Translations under genes and position numbers: made by a program
The notes under the pieces: model-generated
Seen by the model: the letters and a program-made list of their open reading frames with translations, nothing else
What the model was told of the DNA's origin: nothing
Databases searched by the model: none
Source of the DNA: Monoraphidium neglectum
Lineage: Eukaryota > Chlorophyta > Chlorophyceae > Sphaeropleales > Selenastraceae
Length of the DNA stretch: 11,284 nt
Assembly (NCBI RefSeq): GCF_000611645.1
Contig: NW_014011700.1
Coordinates: 1-11,284 of the forward strand
Reading direction: 5' to 3'
In this document: one piece after another, positions 1-8,435 of the stretch
Position numbering within the stretch: the first letter of the stretch is position 1
Layout: each line of letters opens with the position of its first letter

Positions 1-86
1 GCGCGCGGGTCGCCGCCCGCGGCGAGCAGCGCCGCGACGGCGCCCGTCGAGCCGCGGCGCGCGGCGTGCAGCAGCGGGGGTTCGTC
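1..86 (-). CDS. Ankyrin-repeat protein, internal exon (partial, runs off the window)
   Basis: Reading from 86 down to 1 gives 28 codons that fit one ankyrin repeat. The visible core is PLLHAARRG, then a valine/alanine/leucine helix (VAALLAAGG), ending DPRA, which matches the family pattern TPLHxAAxxG...VxxLLxxGADPxA. Ankyrin repeats are protein-interaction modules; one repeat does not tell the protein's role. The exon is proposed to begin at the acceptor CCCCAAG|GAC (87-89 on the minus strand), the only AG between the GAC codon and an upstream region interrupted by a stop near 141. An AAG acceptor is less common than CAG, so this boundary is uncertain. The upstream exons and start codon were not identified, and the downstream part lies outside the window. 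The plus-strand reading of the same bases shows no domain. Confidence 0.6.
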
Positions 87-1465
87 CTTGGGGTGTATGC
101 GGTTGTGGATTTGCGCATGAGGATGTGGTTTTACGCATGCATCCTAGCGTGGGATAGGAAACAGTAGTTACAGGGGCAAATTCTGGCAACGAGTTGGGTT
201 GCAGGAATACTGGGAGCATCAAGGTGGGCGGTGAGGGACACCAGCAAGGCATGCCAGCGGCGAGCGACCCGTAAAGCAGTCTGTTGATGGATGGCGGCCT
301 GAGTAAAGCGCACGGGTGGTAAGCGCCATGCGAGATGTGGCGTCTCCCGAGCGCCATGTGCCCGTGATGGCGAGACGACATCATCACTGTGGCACACGCG
401 CTGCGACCCACTCACTGGCAGGCTGCTTTCAATCATATTTGCTCACCTGCTGGCCAGCACGGGCTGAGGTTGGCTGTGAGTTTGCTCCCACTGCAAACAG
501 CTCCCTGCTGGCGGCCGCCGCTTCCAGTGATGTCCCGCGCATGAGAGACGTAGCTGCGGCAACAGGCGAGGATGACGGCTGCCCAAAGCATGGTGCTGGC
601 ACGGACCCAGAGCCCAGGCGTGACAGTGGGGGGCCGGGGCGCGGGGGGGCTGGCGGAATGCTGCCGCTGCGCGGCAGCAGCGATGCGGAAGGGGCAAGGG
701 CTCCCTGCTGATTCTTGCTGTCGCTGACTCCAGCCCCCGCGCTGATCAGGGCCTGTGCGCGGGGCGAGAGGCAGCGAGCGCTCAAGTTGGCTGGCAAGCG
801 CCGCTGCGGAGTGAGGAAGTTGCCGAGGTGGTTGGTGGCGCCTCACGTCTGTGCAATAGGTTACCGCAACACAGAGGTTTCTTATATCTTACATATGCCT
901 CGTTCATCGTGAGAGGCCCGCCAGGCTGGGCTTCGGGAGAGGTGTCGCCATGCATGGCTGCGTGTTTGATTCTATGACGGAAATTGTGATGATAGGCAAA
1001 ATGGAGTGTGCGTGCGAATTTACGGAGATATGAGAACGGTGCTTGGCTTGTTGTGCCAGAAGCAGCTTGCAGCTGCTTGCCTTGCGGGACTGGCGCAGCC
1101 GCTTGCTCCGCAGTTGCTGCTTCAGCAGCTAGCCGCACGCGTCTGGAACTCCAGTCTTGCTTCTGCTTCTAGCATCCTGCCAGTGCCAAGGACCCAGCAG
1201 TCTTTACGGCCCTAGCAGCACAACGTTTTGTGGTGCAATGCGTTTCATTCAAGTGCATGAAGCAGCCACGGCCAAAACTGGGACACGATGCTGTGGATGC
1301 CCGAGCGCCGCCGCCAATCTCCAAGCACCCACCCATGCAAACGAGCACAAGCTGCAGCCAGATTGCGTTTCACCACCATGCCGCTGATCCGGCCATCCTC
1401 AGTTCTGAGACCACGCACACGGGCGATGCAGTTGCACCTGCCCCGCCGCCCGCACGTTGCGCCCG
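87..1465. other. Stretch with no confident gene (3' UTR of Mit_KHE1 gene and presumed 5' part of the ankyrin gene)
   Basis: About 1.4 kb between the stop codon at 1466 and the ankyrin exon at 86. No open frame on either strand shows a recognisable domain or chains into exons. The first several hundred bases below 1466 are probably 3' UTR of the minus-strand Mit_KHE1 gene: the first minus-strand TGTAA motif is at 893-889. The rest should contain the promoter and early exon(s) of the ankyrin gene. A minus-strand ATG at 591-589 opens a short hydrophobic N-terminus (MLWAAVILACC) ending at a good donor (G|GTGAGC, 447/446). Its phase does not join directly to the ankyrin exon, so it is not called as a gene. 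Confidence 0.5.
889..893 (-). terminator. Possible polyadenylation signal TGTAA for the Mit_KHE1 gene
   Basis: TGTAA read on the minus strand is the first copy found downstream of the stop codon at 1466. TGTAA is the usual poly(A) signal of Chlamydomonas and related green algae. It implies a 3' UTR of about 570 nt, long but not unusual for algae. A 5-base motif is weak evidence on its own. Confidence 0.25.
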
Positions 1466-2037
1466 CTAGCGCTGCCGCTCCCCAACTTCACCGCCACCGG
1501 CCCCCTCGCCGCTGCTGGCGGCGCCCTCAGCTGCGTCCTTTGGCAGGCATCGTATCTGGGCAGCCTTGAAGTGTTCGTATAAATGGTCCTGGTCCCAGCG
1601 ATCCATTATTTTCCTCACCGCAGCCTCATCCAGGGGCGTGGACCACCTGCGGACGGGACGCCATCCGAGGAAGCAGACATCTTGAGGTGCCAAGGGTGGC
1701 GGGTCGAAGCGCAGCCACGCAGCACCATCGCCTGGCCGCTGCGCCCGGCTCCCACAATGCGCGCTGTGGGTGGGGCACGAGGAGCCGGGAGCTGCCACAG
1801 GGGAGCCACATGCCAGGCCGCTTCAGGATGTCTCAAACGCTCGTGATGCACCGCCGTGTGCCGCTCAGTAGCGACGCGGGCAGCCGCCGCTCACCTGGCA
1901 TCGGGCCGCACGACCTCCTCTAAAAAGGAGTCCGCCACAAAGACCGGCATGGGCAGCAGCTTGGGCCGCTCGCGCGGCTTGGACGCGTGAGAGGGTGGCA
2001 ACGCCGCCTCCTCAGCAGTGTCGCTGCCGCCGCTCCC

Positions 2038-2128
<91 letters not shown>

Positions 2129-4243
2129 ACAGCGCCGCATCCGATCGCCTCGCCGCTGCTGCCTGCCACAGGCTCGCTGCCGCCGCCCGAGCCCCTAGCG
2201 TCTGTTCGGCTGCCGCCGCTTGCCACGGGCACTTCAGAGGTGCCGCTGCTGCCGCCGGGCGGGCTGCGGGCCCGGGCAGCCTCCGCGGCCGCCCGCAGGC
2301 TGCAGTGGTTGCACATGCATCACGGGAAGCGGCAAACACAATAATGCGCTTGCCGACTCAGCTGGTCGACACGGGCGGGATAGCGCCCTGCACGCCGTCC
2401 TCTCGACACAGGTTGATACCCACTCACGTGCACTCACAGCAACAGACCGGCACGACCCCAATCCAACGGTCCGCGCCCGCCCCATCCGCCCCTTCACAAA
2501 CACACAAACAAACGGCTGCCGGGCTCACCTGTCAATCCCCTCGACCATCTGCGCCGGCCACTCCCCAGGCCGCAGCGCCGCACCGCCCTCGTCCCGCAGC
2601 CGCTGCAGCTGCAGCGCCAGCTCGTACCGCTGCACGTCTGACGCCGCGTCGAGCGCGCCCGTCAGCGCGCGCGCCCCGAAGCCCGCGCTGCGGTGGCTCC
2701 AAGCGCGCCATACAGAGTAGTAAATTGGGATGTTTGGGAGAGGCAGGACAGCCTGGAAGAGGGCGGCGGCGTTGCAGGCAAGGTGAGGGAGACGGGGGGC
2801 TCAGAGGAGGAGCCGCGTCACTCACAAGCAAGCACACACGGGCCTCAAGGGACGCCGCACACGGTGGAGGTGCCAAATCGTGACGCAGGCCGTGCTGCTG
2901 CTGAGACACATGGTGTTGTCGGTAGAAACTGGCCGTCGAGCCGCCGAACCAACTCGGTCGGCGGAATGCCTCAGCCACGGCGCCGGCAGCGACGCCGGGT
3001 GGCACGCAGCACCAGCCTCCCCACAAGGACGGCCCTGCAATACGGGCGCTGCCACCTACCAGCGGCAGCTGGGGTATGGTTGACACTGCCCAGATCAACG
3101 CCCTCCGCCGGTGGAACGGCTCGCGGCGGCGGCACAGCAGCCGCAGCCGCCGCCGCACGAGGCGCGCGGGGATGCTGGTCTGCGGGGCCGCGGCGCCGAC
3201 GTGCGCATTGTAAGGAGGACAGGAGGCAGGCGCCGGCGCTGTCGCATCCGTTACGCAGATTAATGTACGATGCCCAGGGCTGTGGCCCTGATATACCGAA
3301 CTGTATGCGTATCAAACATGACCCATTCGGCTGGCTACCCATCCAAGATCAGACGTCCAGGATGCAGTGTTCCCGCCAGAGCATTAAAACAGGGCTCGGC
3401 TCACAGGGTGATGCAGCAGCAGCTCTTCCGCCCCTGAGGGCAGGTCCTTCAAAAAGCTCTCGTCTGGGTCAACGCGCCGCAGCACAAACTGGGCGAGCCT
3501 GCGGGCGTCAGGGGCCCGTTCATGCCGTAAGCGCCTTGCAGGCTCGCCGGTGGGGCTGGGCGAGCAGCACCGCGGCGGCGCCGGCCGCAGCTTAGGCGGC
3601 ACCGAGGGCACAGCGCTCGCCCCCACAGGCGGACGTGCGCGCGGTTGGATGGCGCGAGCCGCGCCTCGGTGGGGTGGACTAGGCAGTGTGTCGCTTTGGC
3701 GCGTGGCAGGCGTCGCCGGCTGGCGGCCCCTGCGCCCCTGCACCCACTTGAATAGGTAGCTATTCATCGTGCCCTCTGGTGCTGACTGGATCTTGTGCCA
3801 CTGAGCATCCACCTTGGCGGCGCCCTGCGGGTGAAGGGGGCGGGAAGATGTACCACAGGCAAGCGCGCTCCTTCGTTTGACCGGTCAAAGATTCAGCGGG
3901 AGTGAAATTTGCCAGGCTGGACGCCTGTGACACGGCAAGCAACGCAGCGACCCACTTCACAAAGTCTTGGCCGTGCTGCTCAATTGGCTTGATTTGGGAG
4001 GCAGCCAGCGGAGCGTGCTGCAGGCGTCCGCTTTGCTGGCGGCCCCGGCGCGGCTTCGCTCCGTTGGGGCGTGCGCACACTCACCCACTCGCGCAGGCCG
4101 GCGGCCGCGAGGCCGGCCTTGGCCTGAAGCGTGCCGCCCGTGCTCCAGTGGGGCGTCGGCGGCCCGCGGCTGGCGGCGCCAGAGCAGACGTGCTCCAGCC
4201 ATGTGCGCCGGAAAATGGGAATGACGAGGACGCGCGCCGTCAT
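1466..4243 (-). CDS. Mitochondrial K+/H+ exchange-related protein (Mit_KHE1 family), seven exons, 419 aa
   Basis: Exons on the minus strand: 4243-4085, 3824-3748, 3498-3405, 3179-3060, 2752-2529, 2299-1895, 1646-1466. They sum to 1260 nt, are in phase at every join, and end in TAG. All six introns (225-307 nt) are GT-AG. The N-terminus MTARVLVIPIFRRTW (residues 1-15) resembles plant family members. Conserved-looking blocks follow: WHKIQSAPEG (62-71), RRVDPDESFLKDLP (86-99), HPTSIPARLVRRRL (109-122), a hydrophobic segment at about 137-160 and PLPNIPIYY (154-162). The family (Pfam Mit_KHE1; yeast YDL183C) is linked to K+/H+ exchange across the inner mitochondrial membrane; biochemistry is thin, and whether the protein is itself the exchanger is open. 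The ATG at 4243 is the first in frame after a TGA. Residues 225-345 form a low-complexity linker with a 29-residue Ser/Asn tract (284-312). Residues 346-390 look conserved again. The protein is probably mitochondrial, by homology only. Confidence 0.88.
2038..2126 (-). repeat. CAG/CTG trinucleotide microsatellite coding for poly-serine in Mit_KHE1
   Basis: On the plus strand this is an ACT, then 18 GCT units, one GTT, and 9 more GCT units. On the coding minus strand it reads AGC repeated 9 times, AAC, AGC 18 times, then AGT, giving 9 Ser, Asn and 19 Ser (residues 284-312). It lies in exon 6, inside a Gly/Ser-rich linker. The single AAC interruption splits the tract into two pure runs. The other frames give long poly-Ala, poly-Leu, poly-Gln or poly-Cys open frames on both strands, which are artefacts of the repeat. 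Confidence 0.95.
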
Positions 4244-5638
4244 GGCGGCGTTGCCAATCAAGTTGCTTCGAAAGAATGTTGCAACAGTTGTTCAGCCCCC
4301 AGGCTATGGCGCCCGGTGTGTCCACAGCTGGACTGCCGACGCCGCCGAGGCACAACTGGTACAGGTGACGGGTGGCCTCGATGCTCGTCGGCACTGGCAA
4401 GGACGCGGTGGCCGCGGCCGCGCCCGGTGAGCTGCTGTTGTGGCAGCTCCCCGGTGCTCGCGGCTGCGATGCCTGGCGAGGCGGTGCGCCCTAGTGGTGT
4501 CCTCTGCGATTACCAGTATCCTGCCCTGTCCGCTATCCACTAGAAATGTAGCTCATGATAAGCAGTAGCTAGGTAAAGTCCAAGAGGTCAGGCGAGAACG
4601 GAAATAGATCAGATCCTCAGGCGAATTGTGCGGAATAAAACCTCACGCATCCCAGTAAGGAATCATGGATTTGCAGCCCTAACTTATTAGTCTTTGTAGA
4701 CCTGGGTAAGCTGCCGCCGATGTGCTGATGAGCAAGGCTTGCGCTCCGCTGGCTGCGCGTGCTGTGACATGTGCGCAGCTGAGCTCAGCCCTTCATTTAT
4801 CCAGGAGTCCCAGCATCCTCAAATCTGTTGGCCAGATAACATGATTGATGACTAGACAGCCAATACATCTTGTAGCTGGGAACTTGTGCCTCTCACTCAG
4901 ACACCCACCTGTGGAGTGGCACCACCACAGCACGTGCAGCGCTGTCAGCATGAACAGGTAGGTTAGAGATGCAATCCGCAAAGCCAGAAGATCTGCATAA
5001 TGACTAGGCGGCATCTGCTGCACAGATTTTCTGACAGACAGGGCACCAAATGTCCAAGGGCTTGCTGAATACGGCGCCCTTTGTTACATATGGCACGCCC
5101 GCAGTCGTCGGTAGAGCCTGACCGGTGCAGCCCTACCACATTACCACACAGCCAGTCAGCCTGAGCGCCCACGGACCGTTTTCAGCTTGGCATGATGGAA
5201 GGGAGACCTGCGGGGCAGGTGGGCTGTGGACGAGCATCCGTCCCGATGCCTAATGCTGACCAGCAGGTGCAGCCATAAGGTTTTGCCATGTCGCCAGCAT
5301 ACATGCAAGGTTTATTGCTCACGTGATGTGCATGGGACTCCAAATTCCCTGCGTTGGATGCGCGGCAATTTGAGGTTGAAGGAAACCCCACCAACAGCAT
5401 GCGTCGACCGCACCCAGGCCGGCGACAAGTCCTGCTGCAAACGAGCCGATCTGCATTCACTCCTTTGGAGCCCTCTGGTCCCCCGACCCCACTAGCCTGC
5501 AGCAGGATGTGTTGGGCCCACGAGCAGCCATGATCTTGCACTTTGTGATGCAATTGCAGCCCAGCCACCTCCCATGGCGATGCCTGGCATGGCCGCAGAT
5601 AGCACACTACATCCCGTACTGTGTGATTGCAGAGAGGC

Positions 5639-5736
5639 TGCACATGCATGTGTGTGTGTGCACGTGTGTGCACGTGTGTGTGTGTGTGTGTGTGTGTGAG
5701 CGCGCGCGCGCATGCGTGTGTGTGTGTGCATGTATG
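5639..5736. repeat. TG/CG alternating purine-pyrimidine tract (Z-DNA candidate)
   Basis: Bases 5639-5698 (60 nt) alternate purine and pyrimidine without a break, mostly TG steps with two GTGCACGT segments. After one out-of-step A at 5699, alternation resumes for 37 nt (5700-5736), starting with a GC run and a CATGCG step and returning to TG. Such tracts are classic Z-DNA formers under negative supercoiling and are length-unstable. It lies about 560-650 bp upstream of the HACD start codon. Confidence 0.95.
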
Positions 5737-5778
5737 AGCGTGCATGTTTATGCCACCCCATCTGCCGCGTAGGGGAGT

Positions 5779-5789
5779 GGGGGGGGGGG
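5779..5789. repeat. G(11) homopolymer run
   Basis: Eleven consecutive G bases on the plus strand, within the divergent intergenic region just past the TG tract. Such runs are prone to slippage and sequencing error, so the exact length should be treated with caution. Confidence 0.9.
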
Positions 5790-6122
5790 TGAAGGGCTGT
5801 GTTCACCGATCACTTTGGCAACAGGGTCGATATTCAACCATCATTTTGTCGTTGTATAGTGGGTCACACAAGCCCATGCACACAGCCGCCTGCAAGCTGC
5901 ATCAAGCTGGCTGCCATCTACAGGAAAGAAAGAAACACGGCCAGGTACAGCATCATTTTGCTCGCCAGGCACTGAACAGAAAACTGACACAAATACCTTG
6001 CCCCGCTCGTTGCACAGACGCCAAGGCCATTGCTGCGGCTAGACACCTCATCATTGATTGTCGAGAAGCGGTGCATGTGCCATCGACCCCTCCGCGACAA
6101 GTGCAGGGCGTGCGAGCCCGGA

Positions 6123-6136
6123 CCCCCCCCCCCCCC
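6123..6136. repeat. C(14) homopolymer run
   Basis: Fourteen consecutive C bases on the plus strand, 157 bp upstream of the HACD start codon, so probably in its promoter or 5' UTR. The complementary G run could form unusual structures. The exact length may be affected by slippage or sequencing. Confidence 0.9.
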
Positions 6137-6292
6137 TGGCGCGGCGTGCTCCCGAGTCACCGCTGCCGCAGCGTTGTGCAGCAGTACAGATCCTGGCGGC
6201 ATTGAAACCCAATACTCAGTAATTGATCGTGTCATATGGGACACACGCACACGAGCGAATTTCTCTGATCCACAAGTGGCTCGTGTTTCAAA

Positions 6293-8019
6293 ATGGGGTC
6301 CGCGTCCAAAGCTTACCTGATCGTGTATAATGTGTTCCAGGCAGTTGGGTGGGCCGTATGCCTGGCGCAGGTCTCAATGGCCTATCTGGAGGGTGCAAAT
6401 GTAGCAGGCGCCTACCGAGCTGGAGCTCCCGCGGCAGGTGCGCGCGCCGCGTCGCCACTGTTTGTGTGCAGCGCGTCCACTGCTGAGGAGGTTCGTAACA
6501 TTGACTGTTTACTGCATCCACATGCCGTACCGTAGCTTGGATGCAGATGATCGCGTTTGTAGAGATCGTGCATGCGGCGACAGGTGAGGTACCGCAGGGG
6601 TTTCCAGCCGCTCGGCAAGGAGCACAACAGCGCTGCGAATGCGCGGCACGCATCAGCTGCTGGTGCTGGCACCGCAGCAAGCTGGTCACTCTCAGAAAGA
6701 TGAGGCGCCAATAAGCAGCAGCTGTTCAGCAAACATACTCATGCTATGTTTGCTCAGCCCTGTGCTGGAGGTAAGCGCAACCGGGCCCTCCCAACGTTGT
6801 TGCCACGATCACCCACTTGCACCCAGCCTTCCCGCGCTCTCGCGCCGACCGCCGCCATCTGCCTGCCTATGTATGCGCCACCCGCCGACGCCCCACCAGG
6901 CCTGGTGCCCAGCAGCCCTCTGAACACGTTCATGCAGTGGCTTGGGCGCTCCAACGCCCTGTACCGCATCGCCCAGGCGATCCCGGAGGTACGGACAAGG
7001 CAGCAGGGGTAGAGGCCACGCAACAACGTTGTTGATGCTCTCCCGCTTGGAAGGCATGACAGGCAATATGCTGAAGCCGCTTTTGGATTGCAGTGAAGAG
7101 GTAACCGCAGTGTGTTCAGGTTCGCTCGCAAAAAGAGGGACGCCAATCGGCACGTTTCAGTTGTTGAGGCGCCCGCCCTGCTTCAAACACCCCTCCCGCC
7201 TGCGGCACGCGCCGCGCAGCTGCACGCCAACCCGGCGGCGCCGCTGATGCTGGCTTGCTGGTCGTTGGGCGAGGTGGTGCGGTACCCTTGGTATGCAGCC
7301 ACCGCAGCGAACGCCTGCCCGGGCTGGCTGACATGGCTCAGGTGAGCGCGTGTGACCAGGCCCCCAAGCGTGCGCCTGCTCGCATCTGTCGGGCGGCGAC
7401 CGCATGCACCTGGGGCGCTGACGACAGTGCTGGCTTTGTGTCAAACGCCACGACTTCAAGTCGGCGCAGGCTGGCTGCGAGCTGCTGCAAAACCAAACCT
7501 GATGTATCAAACCGCCTCGTACTGCTCTGGGTAATCCCTCGCTGCCGTGGCAACAGGTACTCTGCTTTCATCCCCATCTACCCTACTGGCGTTGTTACCG
7601 AGATGGTGCTCATGTACCTGGCGCTGCCCTTCATACGCGACCGCGGCCTGTTCAGCGTTTTCATGCCCAACAACTACAACTTTGCTTTCGACTACGCCAC
7701 GTTCATCGCGGTGCGCCACGGCGTGCATGTGCATGTGCCCGCGTCGGTGTGTGCATGTGCCCGCGCGCACGTGTGTGTGCATGCGCGTGTGCGTGTGTTG
7801 AGTGTGTGTAAGCGCACGCACTCTTACACACATACACACACTCTCTCCCACACACATCTCTCTCCCTCTTGCACATATACACTGACTCGTCCACCGCCCT
7901 GCCCCCAGGTCGTCCTGCTGCTGTATCCCTACCTTTGGTGGGGCCTCTACTCGACACTGCTGCGCCAGCGGCGAAAGAAGCTGTCGCCGCCGCCGACAGC
8001 CGCCGCCAAGACCGACTGA
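6293..8019 (+). CDS. PAS2/PHS1 homologue: Very-long-chain (3R)-3-hydroxyacyl-CoA dehydratase (PHS1/PAS2/HACD family), six exons, 222 aa
   Basis: Exons: 6293-6437, 6536-6583, 6900-6988, 7220-7341, 7557-7710, 7909-8019; 669 nt, in phase throughout, all introns GT-AG, stop TGA. The enzyme carries out the third step of ER fatty-acid elongation, removing water from 3-hydroxyacyl-CoA to give trans-2-enoyl-CoA, working with the elongation condensing enzyme and two reductases. Family signatures are clear: AYLIVYNVFQAVGW (7-20) in the first membrane segment, EIVHAATGLVPSS (58-70), EVVRYPWY (112-119), LRYSAF (134-139) and YPTGVVTE (143-150). Tyr143 and Glu150, seven residues apart, match the catalytic Tyr/Glu pair (yeast Phs1 Tyr149/Glu156). 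MPNNYNFAFDY (171-181) and a last membrane segment (about 185-203) follow. The basic tail RQRRKK (205-210) suits an ER membrane protein with a cytosolic C-terminus. Length matches the family (about 215-230 aa). The protein appears intact and active. Confidence 0.94.
7021..7034. repeat. 14-bp perfect palindrome in HACD intron 3
   Basis: CAACAACGTTGTTG equals its own reverse complement. It lies in the intron 6989-7219. An 11-base part (CAACGTTGTTG) also occurs in intron 2 near 6792. No role is evident; short palindromes occur by chance. Confidence 0.6.
7711..7908 (+). repeat. HACD intron 5, made mostly of GT-rich then AC-rich repeat with an inverted repeat
   Basis: This 198-nt intron (GTGCGC donor, CCCCAG acceptor) begins with about 100 nt of GT/GC-rich alternating sequence and continues with AC/CT-rich sequence. 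TGTGTGTAAG (7803-7812) and CTTACACACA (7823-7832) are exact reverse complements with a 10-nt loop, and the flanking GT and AC repeats could pair further. A 16-bp direct repeat (TGTGCATGTGCCCGCG) is also visible near its start. The phase and homology on both sides support splicing. Confidence 0.85.
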
Positions 8020-8311
8020 TAGGCCGTAGCAGCGGCCGTGAGCTTCGCGACCGGTCTGGGGACAGACCCGGGGCTCGCTCCATGCGTGCGCCTTTACGTG
8101 AAGGCGCGGTGACCTTGGCGGGCGCTGCATGTGGTGGCTGGCTGGCAGCCGCTCGCGGCGGATGCGCTGGTGGGGACGCCGCTAGCTCGTGATGGTGGCT
8201 TCTTTGTGGCACTGCACACCTGCAATGAATTGGGGCGCTGACACCACTGCTGTCGCCTTGTATGCGCAAGGTCTTGGCGACGGTGACATTGAAATGTCGT
8301 CGGCTGAAACG

Positions 8312-8316
8312 TTACA
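8312..8316 (-). terminator. Likely polyadenylation signal TGTAA of the calycin-like gene
   Basis: TGTAA on the minus strand, about 120 nt after the stop codon at 8436. The position suits the green-algal poly(A) signal. A short motif, so moderate support only. Confidence 0.4.
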
Positions 8317-8376
8317 CATTGTGCGATGTGACATCTTGAGAGTCGTACTGCTGGACTACGTCTGCATGTTGGGGGA

Positions 8377-8381
8377 TGTAA
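8377..8381 (+). terminator. Likely polyadenylation signal TGTAA of the HACD gene
   Basis: TGTAA on the plus strand, about 358 nt after the HACD stop codon. It is the copy I found in the interval between the two convergent genes on this strand. Use of TGTAA fits chlorophyte practice; evidence is the motif and position alone. Confidence 0.4.
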
Positions 8382-8435
8382 GGCACGAATCTACTGCGGA
8401 CTGAGGTTTGCTTGCGCACCGACATCGGCCCGGCG

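Larger units (their letters stand above)
4244..6292. other. Divergent intergenic region between Mit_KHE1 and HACD genes
   Basis: Two kilobases separate the start codons of two divergently transcribed genes, so the region must hold both promoters and 5' UTRs. From about 4540 to 6290 it is visibly richer in A and T than the flanking coding DNA. It contains a TG-rich alternating purine-pyrimidine tract (5639-5736), an 11-base G run (5779-5789) and a 14-base C run (6123-6136). One minus-strand stretch (5014-4909) looks like an exon but is unsupported. I found no tRNA, no clear TATA box and no conserved protein domain. Long open frames over the TG tract translate to His/Thr or Cys/Val repeats and are not genes. 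Confidence 0.6.
8020..8435. other. 3' UTR zone between convergent HACD and calycin-like genes
   Basis: The HACD stop (8019, plus) and the calycin-like gene stop (8436, minus) face each other across 416 bp. No further gene is seen. Each strand has a TGTAA motif beyond the other's: plus at 8377-8381, minus at 8316-8312, so the two mature transcripts would overlap at their 3' ends. Confidence 0.6.

Noticed and set aside
2529..2685. Acceptor CCACCGCAG|CGCGGG as the start of Mit_KHE1 exon 5
   Set aside because: The acceptor further upstream (CTTCCAG|GCTGTC, exon start 2752) keeps the phase and adds the family block PLPNIPIYYSVW, so the exon starts there.
1987..2883. 298-codon plus-strand open frame with poly-Ala
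   Set aside because: It is antisense to exons 5 and 6 of the Mit_KHE1 gene and exists because the CAG/CTG repeat is open in every frame. The rest is low-complexity without domains.
4257..4400. Minus-strand open frame upstream of the Mit_KHE1 start (TSIEATRHLYQL...)
   Set aside because: It reads protein-like for a stretch but is in another frame, has no domain, and the family N-terminus begins cleanly at ATG 4243. It is more likely 5' UTR or promoter.
5182..5745. 187-codon minus-strand open frame rich in His and Thr
   Set aside because: Its start is a translated CA repeat and the remainder has no domain or exon-like conservation. It is a product of the microsatellite.
5840..5900. tRNA-like phrase TCGTTGTATAGTGG
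   Set aside because: No matching acceptor stem, anticodon arm or T-loop could be found around it.
6730..6780. Possible 13-nt micro-exon in HACD intron 2 (CAG before, GTAAGC after)
   Set aside because: A 13-nt insert would break the frame, and the family alignment runs directly from HAAT to GLVPSS across the intron without a gap.
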